Assembly (NCBI GenBank): GCA_034096865.1
Contig: JAWQFJ010014642.1
Coordinates: forward strand, 1 to 13,143
Reading direction: 5' to 3'
Length of the DNA stretch: 13,143 bases
Origin: Theodoxus fluviatilis
Taxonomy: Eukaryota > Mollusca > Gastropoda > Cycloneritida > Neritidae
The translations under genes and the position numbers were made by a program. Shown piece by piece: positions 1-6,717 of this stretch (position 1 is the stretch's first letter; each line of letters begins with the position of its first letter). Under the pieces are notes generated by a model. It was not told the origin of the DNA. It saw only the letters and a list, made by a program, of their open reading frames with translations, and ran no database searches.

Positions 1-499
1 GATCTTGAGGACTAAGCTTATAAAGGCATATTTCATTGATCTTGAGACTAGGCTTATAAAGGCATGTTTCATTGATCTTGAGACTAAGCTTATCAAGGCA
101 TATTTCATTGATCTTGAGACTAGGCTTATAAAGGCATGTTTCATTGATCTTGAGACTAAGCTTATAAAGGCATGTTTCATTGATCTTGAGACTAGGCTTA
201 TAAAGGCATGTTTCATTGATCTTGACTAGGCTTATCAAGGCATATTTCATTGATCTTGAGACTAGCTTATAAAGGCATGTTTCATTGATCTTGAGACTAG
301 GCTTATAAAGGCATGTTTCATTGATCTTGAGACTAGGCTTATAAAGGCATGTTTCATTGATCTTGAGACTAGGCTTATAAAGGCATGTTTCATTGATCTT
401 GAGACTAGGCTTATAAAGGCATGTTTCATTGATCTTGAGACTAGGCTTATAAGGCATATTTCATTGATCTTGACACGACGCTTATTAAGGCATGTTTCA
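1..499 (+). repeat. 36-bp tandem array, left arm
   Basis: About 14 copies of a 36-bp unit that begins GATCTTGAGACTAGGC, continues TTATAAAGGCATG and ends TTTCATT. Variants alternate at a few positions (AGGCTT/AAGCTT, GCATGTTT/GCATATTT), and some units have small deletions, as around 224 and 264. Each unit contains TATAAAGG, which resembles a TATA box, but nothing shows promoter use. Because 36 is a multiple of three, short frames read through parts of the array; these are not genes. Confidence 0.95.
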
Positions 500-537
500 C
501 TTGATGCCAGGCAGTTTCATAGTGGCTCCACTGCTGG
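500..537 (+). repeat. Spacer between the two arrays, left arm
   Basis: A short non-tandem segment containing GTTTCATAGTGGCTCCAC. Its reverse complement lies at 10799-10844 between the corresponding arrays of the right arm, so it is part of the element and not an insertion. Confidence 0.7.
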
Positions 538-892
538 GCTATGCCAGGCCATGCCATGGTCCATGAGTTGCTGGACCATGCCAGGCCACTGGTTGCTGGA
601 CACCTATGCCAGGCCACTGTTTGCTGGACCATGCCAGGCCACTGGTGCTGGGACCATGCCAGGCCACTGTTGCTGGGACCATGCCAGGCCACTGGTTGCT
701 GGGACCATGCCAGGCCACTGGTTGCTGGGACCATGCCAGGCCACTGGTTGCTGGGACCATGCCAGGCCACTGGTTGCTGGGGCCATGCCAGGCCACTGGT
801 TGCTGGGGCCATGCCAGGCCACTGGTTGCTGGGACCATGCCAGGCCACTGGTTGCTGGGACCATGCCAGGCCACTGGTTGCTGGGGCTCAGT
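538..892 (+). repeat. 26-bp tandem array, left arm
   Basis: About 13 copies of a 26-bp unit built around CCATGCCAGGCCACTGG followed by TTGCTGGGA. The units nearest 540-660 are degenerate; those from 680 to 890 are nearly identical and differ mainly by GGGACC versus GGGGCC. The unit has no stop codon in several frames, so overlapping open frames of 110-150 codons appear on both strands; I read these as by-products. Confidence 0.95.
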
Positions 893-1077
893 CCGTGCTT
901 GGGATAACGGCTCTTTTTATTTTTCATCAGAATTACAGTAAGTGATGACTTGGAGCAGCTTACAATAATTTTGTATTCATCCGTTCTTTTCTTCTGGGGA
1001 TTGGGGTAAGGTCTAAGCTGAAGTCTGAATGAAAGAAAAAATGTGAAGTGAAACTCCCAAAGCAATGAATACTTTCA

Positions 1078-1356
1078 ATGATCAGTACTTTAATCAATGA
1101 AGCATGTCAAACCAAAAGGGGTGGGGGGGAAAAAGGATTGAAACCAGCACACACTGAGCAAACTAACAGTAATACTTTACTTTCATCACAGTGTGTTAGT
1201 GGTGAGAAAATCATAAGAATTTGTATCGTAGACAAGGGTCGCGTTCATAGTCTACTCCAATATTCCAATAGCAAAACAGTAAAACAATTTCCTTTTTCAC
1301 TGTCGGTGTGGAGGAGGGCAACCAGCTTAGTTCAACAATATTCGAAACTTGTGTAA
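1078..1356 (+). CDS. Small hypothetical ORF inside the left arm
   Basis: A 92-codon frame ending in TAA. I recognise no domain, signal peptide or membrane segment; the C-terminal half is rich in Ser, Lys, Gln and Val (for example VHSLLQYSNSKTVKQ). From the GLKP motif to the stop, the frame is also open in the right arm (9899-9642, minus). I count four substitutions there: one replaces Ala by Thr and three are silent. The N-terminus is not conserved, because a G/A homopolymer differs in length by two bases between the copies and changes the frame. An AATAAA follows the stop by about 40 bases. It could be a captured 3' exon, an element gene or a chance frame. Confidence 0.25.
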   Translation: MISTLINEACQTKRGGGEKGLKPAHTEQTNSNTLLSSQCVSGEKIIRICIVDKGRVHSLLQYSNSKTVKQFPFSLSVWRRATSLVQQYSKLV

Positions 1357-1396
1357 ATGTATGGAAAATGTGTCAACATATATCTTGATCAAGAAA

Positions 1397-1402
1397 AATA
1401 AA
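1397..1402 (+). promoter_or_regulatory. Possible poly(A) signal in the left arm
   Basis: AATAAA about 40 bases after the stop of the ORF at 1078-1356, in the same orientation. The right arm keeps it as TTTATT at 9596-9601. A hexamer in AT-rich DNA is common by chance; its position after the ORF is the only reason to list it. Confidence 0.3.
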
Positions 1403-1908
1403 AGCTTCCAGCTAAAACTATTTCTGGCAATATCACAGTAAGTCATTCTCGCAAACGTCTACCACCGTAGCTTTGAATCGAGGCCACTAATGAAAACGAT
1501 TCGCGCCACCATTCAGATGAAACGAGATTTCTGTCCCAACTGGACACGAGACGTGTTGTGGGCTACAGACACTAGGGCGGAAAGTGCATTCCGAGGGTCG
1601 AGACATGGGACAGAGAGCTCGGTACAGTTTCAAACTGTGCCCTTTTGAGGTGGCGAGCAGACAGCAAAAATTGGTCGCAGGATATTTTGGGGTTGAAGCA
1701 GATTCTTTCATTTAAAAGTTATTTTGCTGCCTGGGTCCATGCTGTATAATCTGATTTCATGCTTACGAATGCAAATGTATGACATATTGGACCTACTCGA
1801 TAAAACTGTTTATCAAAGAAAATTTTCTTCAATTTACCTACAACTGTCCCGAGAAGGAAAGACAAGTCCATGAAGTATACGGGCATCGACCCTGGAAACC
1901 ACAGCTAG

Positions 1909-1939
1909 ACACACACACACACACACACACACACGCACG

Positions 1940-1980
<41 letters not shown>

Positions 1981-1982
1981 GC
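1909..1982 (+). repeat. (CA)n microsatellite in the left arm
   Basis: CA dinucleotide tract interrupted by GCACGC. The same tract, as TG, lies at 9016-9089 in the right arm, so it is an internal part of the element. Frames through it encode runs of Thr-His or Cys-Val and are not genes. Confidence 0.95.
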
Positions 1983-2065
1983 AACTTGCAAACGAGCTTG
2001 ACGGCGAGGTGCTCACAGAAAGTTTGCCCCGCCAATAGGAGGTTGAGAAAGTCAGCAGGCGAATC
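1983..2065 (+). repeat. Inner terminal segment of the left arm
   Basis: About 83 bp matching 8932-9015 in reverse complement and ending in CAGCAGGCGAATC. After this the left copy continues with GCCATCGAG and the right copy with AGCCATAAAC, so both copies lose homology at the same base. No terminal inverted repeat or obvious target-site duplication is seen at this end. Confidence 0.7.
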
Positions 2066-2548
2066 GCCATCGAGAGCCACGCCTTCAGCGCGCTCCCAGG
2101 TCGGACCCACTCGTCCATTTTGTTTTCCTTCTTCGTGCTTGGCAAGGAAATGGATCCACCAGAACCCCGACACTCATCGCGGGCCATGGAGGTGTTCGCT
2201 CCAAGTCGACCTTCACCTTGGTGCAAATCGCGCACGCCGCCTACCGGAAGTGCGTCACCGGAAACGCTCATCGCCAGGGCCGGCCACTCCGCTCCCGTCC
2301 CAAGGACTGCAGGGAGAGAACCGTCAGACTCCTGGAGTCCGCCTCCATTGTCCCTGGAGCTGTAAGCTGGAGACCGTCCCTCAACCCCGGACAAAGAGGA
2401 GCGTCTCCTCAGGACTGCTCGAGCCTCACGCCTTGTCTTGGGCAGGAAAAACCAACCAACCAAATGCGAAAACAACGCCAGGATGGAAAAGGTTAAATTC
2501 AACATCCGGACTTTAAAAAAAGCGCAGCATGTGAAGAAAGTTGGTTAA
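2066..2548 (+). pseudogene. GC-rich relic, possibly the 5' part of a non-LTR retrotransposon
   Basis: A GC-rich block unlike the AT-rich DNA that follows. One frame runs from 2120 to a TAA at 2363-2365 with a Pro/Ser/Arg-rich product, and the same frame continues without a stop from 2366 to a TAA at 2546-2548. Near its end, at 2498-2515, it encodes FNIRTL. That matches the (W/F)N(I/V)RTL motif at the start of the apurinic-like endonuclease domain of RTE- and CR1-type retrotransposons. The rest of the endonuclease and the reverse transcriptase are missing. A basic, proline-rich leader before this motif is usual in such elements. The assignment rests on one short motif. It begins exactly where the left arm ends. 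Confidence 0.35.
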
Positions 2549-2851
2549 AATATGAAAAGCGACGAAAACCAAGATTCAGAAGATAGAAGGAAAGAGATAT
2601 TCACTAGACATGTAAACAAAATTTCTACAGAGAGAGAGAGAGAGAGAGGGGGGGGGGGGAGGGATAATTTTAGTAGTTATCAGTGAGATGTGAAAAATGC
2701 ATTTTGTGCCAAGCAATATTTAAAAAAAAATCTTAATTCTGGAGTCTTATGGGGTTAGGAATGTGTCTTCCTGAACTTAATTTGATATTTGTCTACAACA
2801 GAGATTTAACTTACTGCCTGTTCACGTGCACATGAATGCACGGGAAAATGT
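2549..2851. other. AT-rich stretch with a (GA)n/(G)n tract
   Basis: No gene is visible. A GA tract followed by an almost pure G run lies at about 2630-2662. The rest is low-complexity AT-rich sequence. Confidence 0.6.
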
Positions 2852-2887
2852 GTGAATGCATGTGTGCGTGCGTGTGTATGCATTCAC
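2852..2887. repeat. Perfect 10-bp inverted repeat (hairpin)
   Basis: GTGAATGCAT at 2852-2861 is the exact reverse complement of ATGCATTCAC at 2878-2887, separated by 16 bases of alternating GTGCGTGCGTG. G-T pairs could extend the stem a little at both ends. The alternating purine-pyrimidine loop could favour Z-DNA. There is no gene close enough for it to be a bacterial-type terminator, and no function is assigned. Confidence 0.6.
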
Positions 2888-3032
2888 GCGTGCATTTAAG
2901 CTCCTGCAAGGAGGCATGTACGCACAACAGACACATGCCTTCCATCATTGAAAGGGGGATGCCTGGGACACGGGTCTTTGCCACAGAGAGCTGCTGACCT
3001 GCATCGCTGTCCTGAGACAGGGACGCTGTCTC

Positions 3033-3433
3033 CAAGGCTGCCTGCAAGGCTGTCTGCAAGGCTGTCTGCAAGGCTGTCTGCAAGGCTGTCTGCAAGGCTG
3101 CCTGCAAGGCTGTCTGCAAGGCTGTCTGCAAGGCTGTCTCCAAGGCTGCCTGCAAGGCTGTCTGCAAGGCTGTCTGCAAGGCTGTCTGCAAGGCTGTCTG
3201 CAAGGCTGTCTGCAAGGCTGTCTGCAAGGCTGCCTGCAAGGCTGCCTGCAAGGCTGCCTGCAAGGCTGTCTGCAAGGCTGTCTGCAAGGCTGCCTGCAAG
3301 GCTGCCTGCAAGGCTGCCTGCAAGGCTGTCTGCAAGGCTGCCTGCAAGGCTGCCTGCAAGGCTGTCTGCAAGGCTGCCTGCAAGGCTGCCTGCAAGGCTG
3401 TCTGCAAGGCTGCCTGCAAGGCTGTCTGCAAGG
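3033..3433 (+). repeat. 12-bp minisatellite, about 33 copies
   Basis: Tandem copies of CAAGGCTGTCTG or CAAGGCTGCCTG that differ at one T/C position, with one further variant ending CTC near 3139. The unit has no stop codon in several frames on either strand, which creates overlapping open frames of 190-250 codons (repeats such as RLSA, ALQT, CRQP). Flanks add no recognisable domain, so I do not call them genes. It lies downstream of the CFAP44 stop. Confidence 0.95.
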
Positions 3434-3840
3434 GTAGAGGAGGTGGCACACGCCAGCAGAAAACATGGCTTGTGCACTGATGCCGTGTGTGGCCTGGACA
3501 CCAGCGAGCAAATACAGCTACTTTGTTGTGTCCTCAGAATTATCACAGCACCCTGCAGGACCACTCGGGAATAATTGCTCAAAATGGCAGTCGTGATAAC
3601 ATCAGAGAGTATACACCAACACGGTGACGTTTTCAATCATAAATGAAGATGCCTCAGAGTAAAATAACCATGCATCACACATATTGAGAGAAGAAAAAGA
3701 AGAGAAAAAAACACGTTAGAGTAGGCTACAAATAAAGTTGGCTAATTTAAAAAAGAAACAAAATCTACAAGACAACTAGAGAGACCCACACACAGAAAGC
3801 AGACGGGGGATTGCAGCGGGGTGGGTGGGAGGGGCGCTCC
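3434..3840 (-). other. Region 3' of the CFAP44 stop codon (probable 3' UTR)
   Basis: On the minus strand this directly follows the TGA of the last CFAP44 exon. It is AT-rich between about 3580 and 3780. I looked for AATAAA on the minus strand (TTTATT on plus) in this interval and did not find it, so the poly(A) site may use a variant hexamer or lie further downstream. No other gene is visible. Confidence 0.45.
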
Positions 3841-4032
3841 TCAATTCCCCATATACTGAGCACTGCCAGGCATGGGGGGCTGGGCGGGGGGCAGGATGTG
3901 ACCCCCCTTGCGCGAGAGCAACATGATCTCCTCCTTCAGCGCATCGATCTCCTGAGCCTGCAGCTGCACCAACTGTACCAGCCGCTGCTTCTCCCGCACG
4001 TCCGACTTGCGCTGCCCAGAAAACTCCAGGCC
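3841..4032 (-). CDS. CFAP44: CFAP44 terminal coding exon (C-terminus)
   Basis: On the minus strand the exon starts at 4032 after a good acceptor (CTGCTTGCAG|GG) and ends with TGA at 3843-3841. It is 63 codons, entered in phase 0. It encodes an amphipathic coiled coil containing LVQLVQLQAQEIDALKEEI, then a basic, Gly- and Pro-rich tail with RKGGHILPP and a final MGN. From memory, vertebrate CFAP44 has the same order of motifs at its C-terminus (a QLQAEKI-like heptad, ALKEEI, KKGG, ILPP). CFAP44 is a WD-repeat and coiled-coil protein of motile cilia and flagella that, with CFAP43, tethers inner-arm dynein I1/f to the axoneme. Related WD/coiled-coil cilia proteins (CFAP43, CFAP57) fit less well. 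Confidence 0.78.
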   Translation of the reverse strand, partial: GLEFSGQRKSDVREKQRLVQLVQLQAQEIDALKEEIMLLSRKGGHILPPAQPPMPGSAQYMGN

Positions 4033-4056
4033 CTGCAAGCAGGCGGGGCATCAGGA
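4033..4056 (-). promoter_or_regulatory. 3' splice site and likely branch point before the last CFAP44 exon
   Basis: Reading minus, TCCTGAT at 4056-4050 matches the branch consensus YNYTRAY, with its A at 4051, 19 nt before the exon. The acceptor is CTTGCAG|GG. The T of TCCTGAT already belongs to the flank of the 21-bp array, so the array starts right at the branch site and leaves almost no independent polypyrimidine tract. Confidence 0.5.
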
Positions 4057-4199
4057 GGGTGGTGGTGGTGCACAGGAGGGTGGTGGTGGTGCACAGGAGG
4101 GTGGTGGTGGTGCACAGGAGGGTGGTGGTGGTGCACAGGAGGGTGGTGGTGGTGCACAGGAGGGTGGTGGTGGTGCACAGGAGGGTGGTGGTAGTGATC
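4053..4199 (+). repeat. 21-bp tandem array beside the last CFAP44 exon
   Basis: Seven copies of a 21-bp unit, AGGAGGGTGGTGG followed by TGGTGCAC, the last copy diverging to GTAGTGATC. It sits in the intron about 20 bp from the acceptor of the last exon. On the transcribed strand it reads as CACC-rich pyrimidine sequence. Being a multiple of three, it yields open frames on both strands (Gly-rich or His/Pro-rich) without meaning. Confidence 0.95.
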
Positions 4200-4440
4200 A
4201 TGCAACAGCGCAAGATGATGATGATCATATTACACAAGGTAATGACACTGATGCACAAGATGATAATGACGATATTATGCACATGATGAGGTTGATGATG
4301 ATACATATGATTATGACGAACATGCACAAGGTATTGATGACGATAATGCACAATATGATTACGCTGGTGGTGGTGGTGGTAGTGGTGGTGGTGGTGGTAA
4401 TTGTAAAAAAAGAACCAAAATAATGATGATGATGTACAAC
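4200..4440 (+). repeat. Degenerate (GAT)n/(GGT)n trinucleotide tract in the intron
   Basis: Repeated GATGATGAT, GATAATGAC and a purer GGTGGTGGTAGTGGTGG segment near 4366-4400, grading out of the 21-bp array on its left. CACAAG recurs at intervals (near 4233, 4255 and 4325), so an older, longer unit may have decayed here. Confidence 0.75.
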
Positions 4441-4513
4441 GCAACGGCTTCAAACACATCAAGGACAAAACGAACCAGGGGAAAAGCCAAGCGGCAATAG
4501 CGTGAGCAAAACC

Positions 4514-5463
4514 GCCTCCCCTCTCCCTCCCCCAGGGACTGCCTCCCTCCCCCAGGGACTGCCTCCCTCCCCCAGGGACTGCCTCTCTCCCCCAGGGACT
4601 GCCTCCCTCCCCCAGGGACTGCCTCTCTCCCCCAGGGACTGCCTCCCTCCCACAGGGGCTGCCCTCCCTCCTCCAGGGACTGCCTCTCTCCCCCAGAGAC
4701 TGCCTCCCTCCCCCAGGGGCTGCCACCCCCATGACTGCCTCCCTCACCCAGGAGCTGCCTCCCTCCCCCAGGGGCTGCCTCCCTCCCCCAGGGGCTGCCT
4801 CCCCATGACTGCCTCCCTCACCCAGGAGCTGCCTCCCTCCCCCAGGGGCTGCCTCCCCAGGGGCTGCTTCCCTTCCCCAGGGACTGCCTCCCTCCCCCAG
4901 GGACTGCCCCCTCCCCCAGGGGCTGCCTCCCTCCCCCAGGGACTGCCTCCCTCACCCAGGAGCTGCCTCCCTCCCCCAGGGACTGCCTCCCTCACCCAGG
5001 GACTGCCTCCCTCACCCAGGGACTGCCTCTCTCCCCCAGGGACTACCTCCTTCCCCCAGGGGCTGCCTCCCTCCCGCAGGGACTGCCTTCCTCACCCAGG
5101 AGCTGCCTCCCTCCCCCAGGGGCTGCCTCCCTCCCCCAGGGGCTGCCTCCCTCCCCCAGGGGCTGCCTCCCTCCCCCAGGGGCTGCCTCCCTCACCCAGG
5201 GACTGCCTCCCTCACCCAGGGACTGCCTCCCTCACCCAGGAGCTGCCTCCCTCCCCCAGGGGCTGCCTCCCTCCCCCAGGGCCCCCTCACCCAGGGACTC
5301 CCTCCCTCCCCCAGGGACTGCCTCCCTCCCCCAGGGACTGTATCCCTCCCCCAGGGACTGCCTCCCCCAGGGACTGCCTCCCCCAGGGACTGCCTCCCTC
5401 CCCCAGGGGCTGCCCTCCCCTTCCCCCAGGGACTGCCCTCCCCCTCCTCCAGGAGCTGCCTCC
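4514..5463 (+). repeat. Long 21-bp GC-rich tandem array in the intron
   Basis: About 45 copies of a 21-bp unit, GACTGCCTCCCTCCCCCAGG plus one G. Units vary as GGACT/GGGCT/GAGCT and as CCCTCCCCC/CCCTCACCC/CTCTCCCCC, and some are shortened (4723-4740, 4850-4870, 5278-5300). It ends about 37 bp from the donor of the middle CFAP44 exon. The transcribed (minus) strand is G-rich (GGGGGAGGGAGGCAG). A 379-codon plus frame and minus frames through it arise because 21 is divisible by three and the unit lacks stops; the plus frame also overlaps the exon antisense. Confidence 0.95.
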
Positions 5464-5500
5464 TCCTCAAGAACAGGGGACCCAGTGCCGCCTCACTCAC

Positions 5501-5635
5501 CGCGTCGCGCTGCCTGGAGTCGAGTGCGTTCTCCAGGGCGAGCAGGTCATCCTGCAGCATGGTCTGCTGAATGAGGCGCCGGGTGCCTTCCTTCATCATG
5601 TCCGTGATATCGTCCTTGCGTCTGTCTATCCGGCT
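5501..5635 (-). CDS. CFAP44: CFAP44 internal exon, coiled coil
   Basis: A 45-codon exon with phase 0 at both ends: acceptor GCGCCTTACAG|AGC at 5636 and donor GCG|GTGAGT with GT at 5500-5499. The peptide is charged and helical, with RIDRRKDDITDMMKEG followed by a heptad-like stretch through QQTMLQDDLLALENALDSRQ. In vertebrate CFAP44 I recall a comparable segment with a K/Q-rich helix ending in a LDSRLNTLQ-like motif, just before the C-terminal coiled coil. Exon order, phase and strand all fit joining 7028 to 5635 and 5501 to 4032. It lies between a purine-rich tract (acceptor side) and the 21-bp array (donor side). Confidence 0.78.
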
Positions 5636-5640
5636 CTGTA

Positions 5641-5968
5641 AGGCGCAACCACAGCCACGTGCAGCAGATGAGGATGAGGTGGTGGTGCGGGTGGGGGTGG
5701 GGGGATGGAAGAGGAGGTTAAAAGAAGAGGTGGGGCAGCAGGAAGAGGATGGATGGATGTGGAGCAGGAAGAGGAGGAAGGAAGAGGAGGTGGGGCAGCA
5801 GGAAGAGGATGACGATGAAAAGTATGAGCAGGACGACGAGGAAGGAAGAGGACGTGGAGGAGCAGGAAGAGAAGGACGAAAATGGAAGAGGAGGAGCAGG
5901 ACGAGGAGGATGCAAGAGGAGGAGGAGGTGGAGAAGCAAGAAAAGGACAAGAAGGGCAAAGCCCAAAC
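5641..5968 (+). repeat. Purine-rich (GAGGAA)n-type tract in the intron
   Basis: Mostly G and A on plus (repeated GAAGAGGAGG and GCAGGAAGAGGATG, the latter near 5739 and 5799), so the pre-mRNA strand is a roughly 260-nt pyrimidine-rich tract ending some 55 nt before the acceptor of the middle CFAP44 exon. Open frames on both strands (Glu/Arg/Gly-rich or Ser/Leu/Phe-rich) are by-products of composition. Long purine-pyrimidine asymmetry of this sort can form triplex DNA. Confidence 0.75.
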
Positions 5969-6618
5969 GACTCACATGCTTGACCTTGACCTTTATATGA
6001 CCTTGACCTTCAGCTGACCTTCAAGGTCAAGGTCAAACAACTAAACCTACCAATGACATCATACACAAAGAAATGCTTTACACATTTTTCCTACCAAAAT
6101 ACATGTGACCTTGACCCAAGGTCAAGGTCATCCAAGGTCATGCAACACAAAGCTGTTAATTCAAGACATAGGAAGCACAATGGTGCTTATTGGCACTTTC
6201 TACCATGAGATATAGTCACTTTTAGTGGTTCACTACCCCATTTTGGTCACATTTCATAAGGGTCAAAGTGACCTTGACCTTGATGATATGTGACCAAATG
6301 TGTCTCATGATGAAAATATAACATGTGCCCCACATAATTATTAAGTTTGAAACAGTTATCTTCCATAGCTACAAGTGGTATATAGGTCAAAGCAAGTCCT
6401 ATCTTTTGATACCAGTTTGGTTGACCTTCCTTCAAGGTCAAGGTCACTGGAGCTCTTCAAAGTTGGATTGTATACATATTTTGAAGTGACCTTGACCTTG
6501 AAGCAAGGTCGAGTCACTATGTATGTTTTTTGAGGCCTTGTCATCATACACCATCATGCCACATTTGGTGTTGATAGACTTAATAGTCTCCGAGAAAAAT
6601 CCAACGTTTAAGTTTTTT

Positions 6619-6674
6619 ACGGACGCCCGGACGGACGGACGCCCGGACGGACGGACGCCCGGACGGACGGACGA
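6619..6674 (+). repeat. 16-bp GGAC-rich minisatellite
   Basis: About 3.5 copies of GGACGGACGGACGCCC. It sits near the right end of the AGGTCA-rich unit and seems to be part of it. It is locally very CpG-rich compared with its flanks. Confidence 0.9.
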
Positions 6675-6690
6675 CACGGCTCAGTACATA

Positions 6691-6717
6691 GACTCACTTT
6701 TGCTTCGCATGTGAGTC
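6691..6717. repeat. Hairpin at the right end of the AGGTCA-rich unit
   Basis: GACTCAC at 6691-6697 pairs with GTGAGTC at 6711-6717 around a 13-base loop (TTTTGCTTCGCAT). The right half is shared with the 11-bp terminal inverted repeat, so the 3' terminus can pair either with its neighbour or with the distant 5' end. Confidence 0.65.

Larger units (their letters stand above)
893..1908 (+). repeat. Unique core of the left arm
   Basis: About 1 kb of non-tandem sequence, present in reverse complement at 9090-10117. It carries the small ORF at 1078-1356 and a plus-strand AATAAA at 1397-1402. Differences from the right copy are scattered substitutions plus a length change in a G/A homopolymer near 1122-1135. 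I recognise no transposase, reverse transcriptase or RNA gene in it. Confidence 0.75.
1..2065 (+). mobile_element. Left arm of a composite inverted repeat (putative non-autonomous element)
   Basis: From the window edge inward it holds a 36-bp tandem array, a short spacer, a 26-bp tandem array, about 1 kb of unique sequence, a CA microsatellite and about 85 bp of unique sequence. The same blocks in the same order appear in reverse complement at 8932-11311. By eye about 11 bases differ over roughly 530 bp between 1375 and 1905 (about 98% identity). Homology stops at base 2065, after which the two copies have unrelated neighbours, so 2065 looks like a true element end. The outer end is cut off by the window. 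No transposase is visible. Subterminal tandem repeats plus a microsatellite recall foldback elements and the mollusc 'pearl'/Helitron-like elements; the class is unresolved, and I see no CTRR-type Helitron end at the junction. Confidence 0.8.
5969..6717. mobile_element. AGGTCA-rich repeat with 11-bp terminal inverted repeats (candidate MITE)
   Basis: GACTCACATGC at 5969-5979 is the exact reverse complement of GCATGTGAGTC at 6707-6717, bracketing a 749-bp unit. Inside it I count about 19 exact copies of TGACCT or AGGTCA between 5981 and 6498, many in immediately adjacent pairs (5981/5987, 5998/6004, 6024/6030, 6119/6125, 6269/6275, 6435/6441, 6487/6493). A 16-bp GGAC-rich minisatellite and a terminal hairpin follow. 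From memory, similar AAGGTCA plus GGACGGACG repeats are common in mollusc genomes. No protein is encoded and I see no clear target-site duplication. It lies in a CFAP44 intron. Confidence 0.6.

Noticed and set aside
1..892. CRISPR array
   Set aside because: Units are directly adjacent with no variable spacers, and the context is eukaryotic.
1618..1642. Near-palindrome ACAGTTTCAAACTGT in the left core
   Set aside because: The right copy has a substitution in one half (ATAGTTT), so pairing is not kept; probably chance.
1983..2065. Helitron 3' end in the arms
   Set aside because: No CTRR terminus with a preceding strong hairpin at 2065, and no rolling-circle replicase motif anywhere in the window.
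1779..2516. 245-codon plus frame across the CA microsatellite and into the GC-rich relic
   Set aside because: It crosses the element boundary at 2065 and a (Thr-His)n run. The right copy has changes in the shared part and a different frame after the repeat. The relic reads better in another frame (FNIRTL).
2811..3636. Open frames of 190-250 codons on both strands through the 12-bp minisatellite
   Set aside because: All arise from a 12-bp unit without stops; they coexist in several frames and flanks show no homology or splice context.
3720..3740. AATAAA at about 3731 as the CFAP44 poly(A) signal
   Set aside because: It is on the plus strand; the gene is read from minus, where no AATAAA was found in the 400 bp after the stop.
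4502..5641. 379-codon plus-strand frame rich in Pro, Ser, Leu and Gly
   Set aside because: It is a reading of a 21-bp array, divisible by three and lacking stops, and then runs antisense through a real CFAP44 exon. No domain.
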